A stretch of DNA of 64,000 nucleotides from Adiantum capillus-veneris. Its lineage: Eukaryota > Streptophyta > Polypodiopsida > Polypodiales > Pteridaceae. The notes under the pieces are model-generated. The model saw nothing but the letters and a program-made list of their open reading frames with translations, searched no databases and had not been told where the DNA came from. Within the stretch, counting starts at the first letter, position 1. Each line of letters opens with the position of its first letter. The position numbers and the translations under genes were made by a program. Below are positions 24,951 to 34,609 of the stretch, in pieces. The DNA is taken from positions 133,084,420 to 133,148,419 of the forward strand of contig CM043964.1 in NCBI GenBank assembly GCA_014529385.2, read 5' to 3'.

Positions 24951-26238
24951 GCCACAGGGCTGGATTTAGGCTTACATAAATCTTTTAAAAGCAAACAATG
25001 CTTCTTTTGCAAAACTGGAAAACAGGAGTTGAATTTGACCAACATAAATCACATGTCGATACGAGACTAAGTAAGACTCATGGTTGCATGGAATCAAACT
25101 AGAGGGTTGTCACAACCATTTAAATCTGCAATCCCACCTCATACGAGGCTTGAACCTGATCGCTCTCGATGATAAACAACTCACTTGGACAGCGGTGTTT
25201 TCAACAACCTAAGGATTCTATGCGTGCTTTTAAGGGAGGGGAATTTGCAGCAATTGACGGAAGTCGATTCGCACAACCGTAGAGCTCAGAAACTCACCTT
25301 GAAGCTCGTGGGTGAATGCTCGCATGCGGTCTTACGTTGCTTGCAACGTTGGCATTGGCAAGGAGAAGAGCTCGAGGCTAACGTGATGATGTTGTCGATT
25401 CTCTAGTGCGGCACCGTGCAGATTGTAGCATGAAGATGAAGGTGGAGGGAAGAAGAGCTCACATAGAAACTGATAGTCGACTCAGTTCTTTGACATCGTT
25501 TTGATTAAACTTAAAAAAACCTTTCAAATATTGGCCTTTATACTCGGCCAAGGTCTCAAATGTACATGGCCACTGTAACCAAGAGGTGTATTTTTCCTGT
25601 TGCCTTCTTTCAATATCTACGACATGTTTTTATGTATTTTATTTTTACTTGTTTTCCTCGAAACCCTTGAAAAGGTTCAAGTGGGCATTGCATGGCCAAT
25701 GTGGTTCCTCACATTGGGAATGTCACAAACGGAAGCTGTCACAAGACAGACACGACATGCCAATAGAAAAGAACAGACTCAACAAGTTTTTAGCACTTCA
25801 ATAACAACTGAAACTGAAACAGAGAGAGACGACACGCGACACGGAGTGGCGGAATTCCACCCCAGAGAGTATTGGCCCCAAACCTTGGCAACCCTTTCGG
25901 TATTTCTTTATATTACATCAACACATTACAAGCCGGTACTCCACGCTCTGCATCTTGTCTCAAAAGAGTGCTAGAGAATGAGCCCTAGCCTCTTATTTGA
26001 AGGCCCTAGGCCCAAAAGCAGTTTACATGAAAAGTATTCAAACTCAAAAGCTACTGGCCCAAAAGCTGGCACTGATTTTGTTTTAATGCCTTTATGTCAC
26101 TTGCGCCACCATTCAAATGGGGTGGGTCCCATAAGTTGGTGGAACTTCAACTCCTTCTGCTTCTTGGGTTTATGCCCTCAGTCGGGATCTGCATAGTGGC
26201 TCCGTTCTTCAATGGCTTGACAAGTCAGCAATTTGTGG
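24951..26238 (-). repeat. Probable LTR region of gypsy E, copy 1
   Basis: It is homologous to 51237-52739. The right edge carries, on the minus strand, a polypurine-like run (GAAGGGGCA) followed by a TGTC start, and the gag fragment lies to the right. An internal TATA-like motif (minus strand AATATAAAG near 25910) fits an LTR promoter. The left LTR edge is not resolved. Short frames here, such as 25185-25406 starting at TTG, are not convincing genes. Confidence 0.5.
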
Positions 26239-27450
26239 ACATGCCCCTTCTGAAAGAAAGTAATCGTCCACGATTACAACATATCGGTAAACAACTCAAG
26301 TAGCTCAAAAATTTTCGAGGGTCATTCTGAGGGACAATCAATTTTCTTCTTTTTGTTAAGGAGTTGGCTTGTTCTTTCGGCTCTTTTGTTAAGGAGTTGC
26401 TTCTCCTTTCGTCCAAATCGGAACTCTTGATATTTCGGCCCGTAGTAAAATTAATATCACACCACAGACCGCACTCATCTTCCACGGATTTCTTAATGCA
26501 CTTAAAATTACTTACCCTAGGTAATCTCATCCATTAGGGAATATTCAATGGTTGGCACATCACAATGCAACACAAATTGCTCACATATGCATGTTACAAG
26601 ACATGAAACATAAAGTCGCCAATGAACTCTCCCCCCTCAAATAACCATCCGGTCCAAGCCATGAGTGTTCAATGACTCCCTGTCGCTCGTCCCGTAAATA
26701 ACCTAAAAAAGCTCCGGCCATGAGATATAGAGGCCTTTGCAACCCAGATTTTCTAGAGACGTCAATATCCTTGTAGATATCATAATTATTTTCTACGTGA
26801 ATTGTTTCCCGGTGTAGCCTTCAAGGGTGGTATAGCTCTTAAGGTATGCATCCTTCTTGAGATGCGCGTTTTGAAGCCCTTTCGCGAATAAATATATGCG
26901 GTACTTTTGAGCTAAAAACTCAGCCTCGGAACACCGCCTTAACATTCCCCTTGAATCTATTTGCGATGTCTTTCTTTGTCTCCTTATCTTCCTGTTTGAA
27001 GCTATGAAACAATGGTAGATGTATTGTGTTTGATGACTTGCTTAGAGAATGCTCTTAAGGTATGCATCCTTCTTGAGATGCGCGTTTTGAAGCCCTTTCG
27101 CGAAAAAATATGCGGTACTTTTGAGCTAAAAACTCAGCCTCGGAACACCGCATAAACATTCCCCTTGAATCTATTTGCGATGTCTTTCTTTGTCTCCTTA
27201 CTTCCTGTTTGAAGCTATGAACCATGGTAGATGTATTGTGTTTGATGACTTGCTTAGAGAATTTCTTAATGAGTTCTTTATTGAGGTCCTCAATGTTATG
27301 GAACTTGCCATGGTCTAGAATTTGAAACCGGGTCAGGATTTTCCTTCCATCGTTAGTCCAAAGCCCTCATATTGCGTCTTGAAGTCCGTGACTTGCTCAT
27401 CTCTTGCGTGTAGAGAGAGACATGGTCGTAAGGATATCGGCTTCTACTAA
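26239..27450 (-). pseudogene. Gypsy E gag fragment, copy 1 (disrupted)
   Basis: Minus-strand sequence corresponds to the gag-like frame of copy 2 (53091-53639). It is broken here by one-base indels and by a direct duplication of about 215 bp (26836-27050 repeated from 27051). Only gag-like sequence is present, and no RT or integrase lies between it and the polypurine tract. Confidence 0.65.
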
Positions 27451-28400
27451 AGGTTTCTTGACCCACTTTTACACTTGTGAGTGTCTAACCATGCTTTGTT
27501 GGTTTGGCATTTGGTATTGGACCAAAGGAGGTAGATAGCCCAATACTTGTTGGATCACATTCTGCTCAATGGGTATTTGTGGTTGGAATGGCCTTGAGTG
27601 GTCGGATAACCATTGTTCCGGTTTGGCATTCCAAGATTCTAAAATGTACTCCCTATTGATGTTGCATTCAGAAGGGTTTGTGAGAATCTTGCACTATGAG
27701 CTTCATTTTCTAAAACTATATGAGGATTGGGTAAAACCGCTTCTTGCATTAGGAAAAATTTGGACTCTCAAAGGGCTCTATAAGGACTTTGACTTTCTCT
27801 TTCTTATCCAAAAGGGGCATACGATAAAATTCCCACAAATGTAATCAAAACTTTGACTTCTATTTTGACTTTGACTTTGACTTTCTCTTTTTTTGATCCA
27901 AAACGGACGTACGATAAAATTCTTACAAATGAAATTAAATCTTGTTGGACCTTTTGGATTTTGAAAATACTCATCAAGATCTATCCATTGATATATACCA
28001 TGCCATCAAATTCTTTATATTCTAAAAGATTCCATTTTTTAATGTAACAACTCCATCTTATAAATGGAATCTCTGCCCACATTTCAACTTGAGTGGGGAA
28101 GCCATACCTTCTACAAATAAACTCCAAATGTTTCAGAATTTGGGTTTGGGGATTTAGAACCTACTTTTAAGATCTTTCCAATGATATGTTTTGATAGGGT
28201 ATTGAATAAGTGTTTATGTACTTCACCGTGGGTTACCCACTTTAGACAAGAGAGGCAAAGTCAAACCTCCTTATAGGGCCCCTTAGAGAGTCCAAAATTT
28301 TCCTAATGGTGCTCAAAATTTCTAAATTGTTTGTCTAGGTTTGTCCCTATGTGGTGCAAAGATTCTGAAGCTTGTGGCATTACGTGCGGTTTTTCTATGG
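27451..28400. other. Gypsy-derived non-coding sequence, copy 1
   Basis: It is homologous to 53690-54680 in copy 2. It contains a local imperfect repeat of about 95 bp (GACTTTGACTTTCTCTTT ... ATACGATAAAATTC, about 27785-27840 and 27870-27930). I see no coding capacity; it is likely leader or LTR of E or D. Confidence 0.5.
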
Positions 28401-28957
28401 GTAGCAACCCTCTCACTAGGAGACCTCTGTAGGTGTAAGCATTCTAGGTATTAATCCTTAATTAAGTACTTAAACTCATGATTAAGAGTTAAGAAACTTG
28501 AACTGTACTCCAAGACAAGACTTAGAAGACTCTGTGTTTTGAATGTGTGATACAAGGGCTCCTTATATAAGAGACGAAGAGACATAAATGAAAAGACGTC
28601 TCCTGGCGAAGAGACATGACTTTAGACGTAAAGACACATCCTTTCAGCGAAGAGCTGCAACCATTGGGTGAAGAGTCGCAACCATAGAGCGAAGGGGAGA
28701 CATAAATGAAAAGACGTCTCCTGGCGAAGAGACATGACTTTAGACGTAAAGACACATCCTTTCGGCGAAGAGCTGCAACCATTGGGTGAAGAGTCGCAAC
28801 CATAGAGCGAAGGGGTGTGTGGCTTTTGGCAAAGATACACGTCTCTTGGGCGAAGGGGTGTGACCATCCAAGCGCAGGGGTTCTCCTTGGCATGGCACTT
28901 CGTGTATATGCAACTAGGAGTAGATGTATTCCTGTTATTATAGTCACAATCATGACA
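28401..28957 (-). repeat. 3' LTR of gypsy D (copy 1), left edge uncertain
   Basis: On the minus strand a polypurine tract (AAATGGGAGGGAA, 28958-28970) is followed by TGTCATGATTGTG at 28957, a canonical LTR start. A TATA-like TTATATAAGG lies near 28565. Between them a unit of about 118 bp (GAGACATAAATGAAAAGACG...) is tandemly duplicated at about 28568-28805; copy 2 has only one. Confidence 0.75.
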
Positions 28958-30527
28958 TTCCCTCCCATTTAAAATGAGAGCCCGTGTCAAAGAAATGACT
29001 TCTAATGTTGATAGAACTCTGGAAAAGCATTGAATCTTCAAAAATCTTCGATCTTTGAGTTATGAAAACCTTTGTCTTGAGCCTTTGCTTCTTGCAAACC
29101 CTTTTCGCATTGACTGCTAAATCCCATGTCATTGCATTATTCAAAGACTTTTTAGAAGAATCTGGCTTAATCAGGTTGACTGCAACAAGAGATTGATCTT
29201 CAAAATTCTTCATGCGATGTAAGACTTTTGATTCAAAATCTTCTAGTTACTGCAAAATATTTGCGGAAGAGGAAATCTTCTCAAGGTACTCTTCAGATGG
29301 GGTAACTTCAACTTTATGAATCACTGGAGAGGATTTTGGGGTGAGACTGTAATCATCTTTCAATAATGAATCCCAAAACTCTTCAGAATCATCTTCAAAA
29401 ACTATCACTTCATGACTTGCAATTGGCTTGTCATCATCCAGCAAAGAATCAAAGAAAGCATAGTCGTCTTCAGACTCTGAATTTGCAACTATCTCCTTAT
29501 CTTTGTCTGGTAACGAAGTATCACTTGGAAAACCTTCTTGCTTGAAATCATCTTTGTCTTCAGCAATTGATTCAAAAGAAGTTAATGAATTCAAAAATTC
29601 ATTAATAATAATATCTGCATCTTCATCAAAAATCATATTCTCTTCATAATCCACTGTATCATGTCATTTGACTTGTACACCTGAGGCTTAAATCACTCTT
29701 TCCGCATGAGAAAGCTCGTGTAAAGTCAATTCATGTTTATCTTTGAAGAAATTGATAGTATATCCTTGAAAGCTAATTGCTTGATCATATTGGAATAACC
29801 AATGCTGCCTAAGAATCATGTCTGTAATAAGATAAAGGCATGACTTTTGAAATTCAATTGATCTGCATAAGTTTTAATCTCAAACTGCAATTGTCGAACT
29901 TTCTGATCACAAGTTAAAATTTATCTATCTGCTAATTCCACATCATATAAGTGAGATGTCGTCTGAGTTGGTAAACCAAGCTGTTGAACTATCTGACTGC
30001 TGACGATTTTTTTTTTAGCATCCGCCGTCCACCAAAATATTAATGGAGCGACCATTGATAGTTCCAAGAAGGCTCAAAACTTGATTTGAGAGAGGCTCCA
30101 AAACTGAAGAATTGCACTGAGCATGCTTCATAAGAATAGGCGTATCCTTTGAGACACAAATTGTATTGACCACAGATTTTCCTTTATCCTCTTGCAAGGG
30201 GATTTAACATACTTTACACTTCAAATGTTAGTGGTTAGGTTAGTAAAGTTAGTCAAAATTAGCATCAAATTAATAAAATTAGCACATTGAAAACGAAGCG
30301 AAATTAGTAAGGGTTAACATGAAATTAGTGAAATTGGGGGTGGAATTGGGGGTTTGGGGTCTTCATAACTCAACATTAGCATCTTTTTCTTGCACATCAT
30401 CATCAAATCACAACCAAAAATTGAGTTACACACACTCAAAAACCAACAAAATTAGTAGTGAAATTACTCTATTCTACACATCCTAAACTCACTAGCTTAG
30501 GATATCGATCCTCGGCAACGGTGCCAA
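28958..30527 (-). pseudogene. Gypsy D interior: protease fragment plus acidic domain, no RT
   Basis: On the minus strand, from right to left: a primer-binding-like site TTGGCACCGTTGCCGAGG (30511-30528), about 300 bp of leader, and a protease with GRSINILVDGGC (D-G-G active-site loop, ends 30015). Sequence resembling the end of gypsy proteases follows: QHWLFQYDQAISFQGYTI and TLHELSHAERVI (about 29690-29820). A clean 135-codon frame at 29247-29654 is rich in Asp, Glu and Ser, and then comes the polypurine tract at 28958. RT, RNase H and integrase are absent, so this is a deletion derivative about 1.6 kb long. Stops interrupt the protease. Confidence 0.75.
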
Positions 30528-30528
30528 A

Positions 30529-30735
30529 CGTAGGGAGGCGTTGTAGCACGACCTAATCGCAACCCACACAAAACTATCAAATCTGTGGATCGGCAACCCG
30601 GTTAGGGCATGGAAGCATGAGCATCGGATGAATGGGATAGAGGATTCAAGAGATCACCTCTCCAATGCAAGTAGAGATTAGCCATGGCAAGACTAACTCT
30701 AAACCTACTCTAATCATTAATCAATTAATCTCCTA
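30529..30735 (-). repeat. Partial LTR of gypsy D or a relative, cut by CACTA-2
   Basis: About 205 bp lie between the primer-binding-like site and the CACTA end at 30736. They should be the 3' part of a 5' LTR. I could not match them to the LTR at 28401-28957, so the two may come from different elements. Confidence 0.5.
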
Positions 30736-30789
30736 CACTACAACATGTTGCGCGAATACTGGCACGTGAATACCGATTTGAGTTTATTT

Positions 30790-31060
30790 TTAAAATGAAC
30801 TAAGTCGGTATACGCGTCGGTATCCGCCTCGGAATCAACACGCTTATATACGCGTCGATATATTCAGCATCGGTATAAACGCTTGTATACACGTCGATAT
30901 AAGCGCTGAAATACGTGTCCAAATAAGCTATTATATACACGTCGGTATAACCCTCTGAATTGACGATTATATACACGTCGGTATGTTCGTCTAAATACGT
31001 GCTGGAAATTATAGGTCGTTTTCGACGCGTATACCGGCGCCTATACAGACGCATATAGTA
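30790..31060. repeat. CACTA-2 subterminal repeats, distal end
   Basis: About ten degenerate copies of ACGCGTCGGTATA / ACACGTCGATATA in both orientations. They are probably transposase-binding sites, by analogy with the subterminal repeats of En/Spm. The open frame across them is repeat-derived and not a gene. Confidence 0.8.
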
Positions 31061-31064
31061 GCGC

Positions 31065-32204
31065 TGTCAGGAGTTTTTTGGAGCAAGGGATTGCGCATAT
31101 GTACATATACATGCATGGTGCATCAAATAAAGAATTGCCCATTTTTCAGAGGCAGGTGGTTACGTGGGCCCCACATGTGTACAGGTAGGACAACATGTAC
31201 ATAGTGAATCGATTTTCATTATTACCAGTACCACTGTGTTTTTTCTACAATAAGGAGGATTTGGTAGCGAGTAAAACTTCTTGAGGAAGCTATCCGCGGG
31301 CCGACGACATGAGGTCAGCAGGTGCGTCAGATGGCATCTAGTGGAGTCACGAGGGCGAACGAGGTCAATATTTGCACGCGGATGAGGACGGACACAATGT
31401 GGGTGTTTTCTTGTGAGAGTTATGCAAAAAGCTCATCATTAGGACCACTTTTTGGGGCCACTTCACGTGGTGGCGAGATGCATTATTGGAAAAAAGTTGA
31501 GTGCCAGGTGTGCGAATGATGCAAAAAGGTGACAACTATGCAATGCGAGGTCAGTTTTTGGCCTGTTCGGGGTCCGTTTGAGGTCATCTAAAAGGCCAAG
31601 GGTGCCCAACTAAAAAATCTAAGTGTGGGAACTGAAAAAACACAGAGAAGACCAGAAAAAACGTGGAGAAGAGAGGAGGAACAGCCGCAGCTGTGTTTTT
31701 GCTCATTTTGGAGCCTGTTTTGGCCGTAAACTGCTCATCCGAGGTCGGATTTGAGCACTTTGACATTGTAGACTAGGGTTTTGGGCCGTTCCGGACGCGA
31801 TGGCGCTGTCCATTTTTCCAAATTCCTCACTCTTTTCCTACTGTTTTTCTGTGTAAGTTTCTCCTATGAGCGAAGTTTCTGCTCTAGTTTGTGATTGTAT
31901 CTCGCTTATTTTACCCATGTTGTGTGAGCTATTTGCCCCATTGGTGTTGGCCCAAGCTCAATTTTATCTAAACATCAGAAATTATCCTCTTTTGAGCTGA
32001 GTTTTTTGGGTGTGTGTGTCTGTGTGTGTCTGTGTGGAGTGGGCAAGTGGATAGTCTCTCTCCTCTCACTCCAGAGGTGTGTTCCCTGTCTCGGCCAGGT
32101 GTGTTGTGTAAGCCGAGTGGTGCCCCATAGTGTATGTGTGTATCTTCCCAAGAGTGTGTGCCGTGTTGTCATAGAGACGTAGTGTGTGTTTTCATCCCGC
32201 TCAC
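31065..32204 (+). repeat. Element G 5' LTR
   Basis: It matches 38612-39747 throughout. It contains TG dinucleotide runs near 32010-32035. The 65-codon frame at 31322 is shared by both LTRs but resembles no known protein. Confidence 0.95.
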
Positions 32205-32210
32205 ATTCTT

Positions 32211-33244
32211 TTGGTGCCCCCACTGAGGATCTTCTTCGAGTACCTTCTGCTTCGAGCTTCGAGCTTCGGGATTACAGGTTGCAGGTTGCAGATTACAGAT
32301 TACAGGTTACAGGGATAGGTACAGGTACAGGTGATTCACACAGGTACAGGTAGCTGGAGTACAGTGATATACTAGCAGTGATGTCACTTGCAGTTGTGGG
32401 AATGCATCACTTGGCGCCTATTTGAGCGCATTGTCTGCTGGATTGTACGTTACTTGTGGAAACTACCATTGTACGCATTTTTGGAGCCAAACTTGGTTGT
32501 ATTTGGCAGTCCCAGCCATTTCTGAGACTTGGTCTGGAAGGTAGTCATTTATGAGACTTGACTATATGCGATTTGCATTAGCCTTCGTGTGAGGGTCGAT
32601 AGCGTGAGGTTTTTATTGAGCTGGGGGATTCTCAAATGTGGAGATCCTTTCGGTGATACAGGTAGCTGCAGCACCCTTTTTGTGACCTTGCCATAGGCTA
32701 TGTACTAGTGATTCCTACTTGATGCTCGGGTTCTATTGTTGACAGTTTATGCATACATAGACAGTCTATATTTTGGGTTCCTACTGCTCTACTTCTGGGG
32801 AAACTCTGTCGAAATTTTCCCAAGTTATGATGGCTGGTTTTTTGGTATTTTGAGTCATTTATGCTGTTATGCTGCTGAAATTTTGGCAAAATCAGAGGTT
32901 GAGTCAGGTGTGTCTTCTTGGGAGCTTCATGGTTGGCTTTAATGGATGATCAAAATGGCCCTCAGTTCACTTCTTTTCATTTAACTCAAAGAATTCAGAT
33001 TAATGTTCATGTGTCCAGGAAGATCTTTTTCTAGCAGCGCATAGTCTTTATGTTTGGGCCAAGAAGATTGAGAGAGATCCTGGAATGTCCTTTGCCTGTT
33101 GTAATTCCGATGATCAACTATGAAAACTCATTTGATGTGCATGTGTTTGTTCTCATCTAAAGCTGAGCTCCATTGAAGTTTCTGGGGATTGGGTAGTGAA
33201 AAGTTTTGGGTTCTTGCACGTGTGTTTGAAGGGGTTCTCTAGCC
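32211..33244 (+). other. Element G primer-binding region and leader
   Basis: TTGGTGCCCCCACTGAGG at 32211-32228, a few bases after the LTR, has the position and TTGGTGCC form of a primer-binding site; I cannot assign the tRNA. A short minisatellite of TTACAGGT / GTACAGGT words follows at about 32270-32355. The rest of the 1-kb leader is non-coding. Confidence 0.7.
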
Positions 33245-34600
33245 ATGGCTTTCTCTTATCCGGAGTTTCATGGAAGAAGTGATGAAGATGTGGAGGACTT
33301 TCTGGAAAAGATGGAGGTTGCCTGCATTAGCAACCAGATTCATGAACCGGCCCAAATGTTACGTCTTCTCCAAATTTGTTTGAAGAGTGATGCACGAGCT
33401 TGGTCCAAAGCATTTGAAGAGGAGTTGCGTTTGGCTGATCCACCTATAAGATTGAGTTGGGACAATCTAAGGCATGGATTGGAAGTGGAGTTTGTGAAGA
33501 TAGAAGATCCTGACAAAGTGTGGCAAGAAGTACAAGGTTTGGTGCAAAAGGAAGGTGAGCCAGTAGATGCGTACATACGTAAGTTCTCATTGGCATGGGA
33601 GCGGATGTGCAAGGCCTTAGCACCACAGGTACCCCCACCTGACATGATGAAGAAGGAAAGGTTCTTGGCTGGACTTTGGGAGAATATACGTTGGAGAGTG
33701 GAGCTAAAGAAGCCTAGGACATATGAAGATGCACTAGAGGTAGCAAGGAACAAAGAGTGGAAGCTGAGAAAAATGAGCCAGTTAGGGGTGGAGTCTTTGC
33801 CCATGAGGTCTGAATTTCAGCCTATGAACTCTTTACAAGGTCATATGTCAGGGGTTCATCATGAACCTGTGGCTCCTGTTACTACTCAGGTTATGCCAGC
33901 AGTAGTCACTACAGCAGTGCAAGATGATGGGCTAAGGCAAGACATGAGGCAAATGGTAGATTTGATGAAGAATCTCAGCCTAAACATGCTAGGTCAAGTG
34001 GGAAATAATCGAGGTCGAGGGCGGTTTGCAAATCAGCCAGGAGGTGAAGAAAGGCCTAGGAATGGTGTTGGACAAAGCAATGGTAGGTTTTGGATGCAGA
34101 CGCCCACATGTTATAATTGTGGAGAGTTGGGTCACATCAGCCCGCAATGTGATCAGCCACCAAGGATGGGGGGAGACATGTATCCATTGCCAAGACAGGT
34201 GCTAACTAGGTCAAATGATTATGGCATCGAAATTAAGGGAGACGAAGGAACCAGTGGACTGACCCACAAGGAAAAGGGAAAGACAAAAGTGCTAAGTGTA
34301 GTCACCTTGGAGAAGGCATCAAAGCTAGAGGATACATTAGTGATGCCTATTGGGAAGAGGACCACAGAGGAAAAGGAAGGAAGAAGTGCCCCAGGTCTTA
34401 GTAAGAAGAAAGGAAAGAGCCATGAAGGCGAGGATGTCAAGGCCAAGAGGAAAAGGAGAGCTCGTCGAACGTTTCATGTTTCAGATTTTCCACTAGGGGA
34501 TGGGCAATTAAGCTATGACTTGAAGGAGGATCTGACGAGCAGGAAGGCAGATGTTACTTTTGGGCAGCTTATAGAGATGGTGCCTAAGCTAAAGCGATAG
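33245..34600 (+). CDS. Element G gag (capsid and nucleocapsid)
   Basis: A 451-codon open frame from ATG 33245 to TAG 34598. It encodes the particle protein that packages element RNA. The capsid-like part lies at residues about 5-180 (FHGRSDEDVEDFLEKMEVAC, ARAWSKAFEEEL, EPVDAYIRKFSLAWERMCKA, ERFLAGL). A CCHC zinc knuckle, CYNCGELGHISPQC, is at about residues 289-302 (34109-34151), followed by a Lys/Arg-rich tail. The pol frame continues in the same phase after the single TAG. This is the most intact gag in the window. Confidence 0.93.
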   Translation: MAFSYPEFHGRSDEDVEDFLEKMEVACISNQIHEPAQMLRLLQICLKSDARAWSKAFEEELRLADPPIRLSWDNLRHGLEVEFVKIEDPDKVWQEVQGLVQKEGEPVDAYIRKFSLAWERMCKALAPQVPPPDMMKKERFLAGLWENIRWRVELKKPRTYEDALEVARNKEWKLRKMSQLGVESLPMRSEFQPMNSLQGHMSGVHHEPVAPVTTQVMPAVVTTAVQDDGLRQDMRQMVDLMKNLSLNMLGQVGNNRGRGRFANQPGGEERPRNGVGQSNGRFWMQTPTCYNCGELGHISPQCDQPPRMGGDMYPLPRQVLTRSNDYGIEIKGDEGTSGLTHKEKGKTKVLSVVTLEKASKLEDTLVMPIGKRTTEEKEGRSAPGLSKKKGKSHEGEDVKAKRKRRARRTFHVSDFPLGDGQLSYDLKEDLTSRKADVTFGQLIEMVPKLKR

Positions 34601-34609
34601 CGGAAGAGG

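Noticed and set aside
24623-25045. Minus-strand 140-codon frame
   Set aside because: No recognisable motif, no support from copy 2 beyond 24951, and composition like surrounding non-coding DNA.
25185-25406. 73-codon frame conserved in both duplicates (also 51471-51692), faintly like a helical transcription-factor N-terminus
   Set aside because: It starts at TTG, conservation is explained by the recent duplication, and no DNA-binding domain follows.
30800-31054. Minus-strand 84-codon Tyr-rich frame
   Set aside because: It is a translation of the CACTA subterminal repeats.
31322-31519. 65-codon frame present in both LTRs of element G
   Set aside because: Its presence in both copies follows from LTR identity; no similarity or start context supports a gene.
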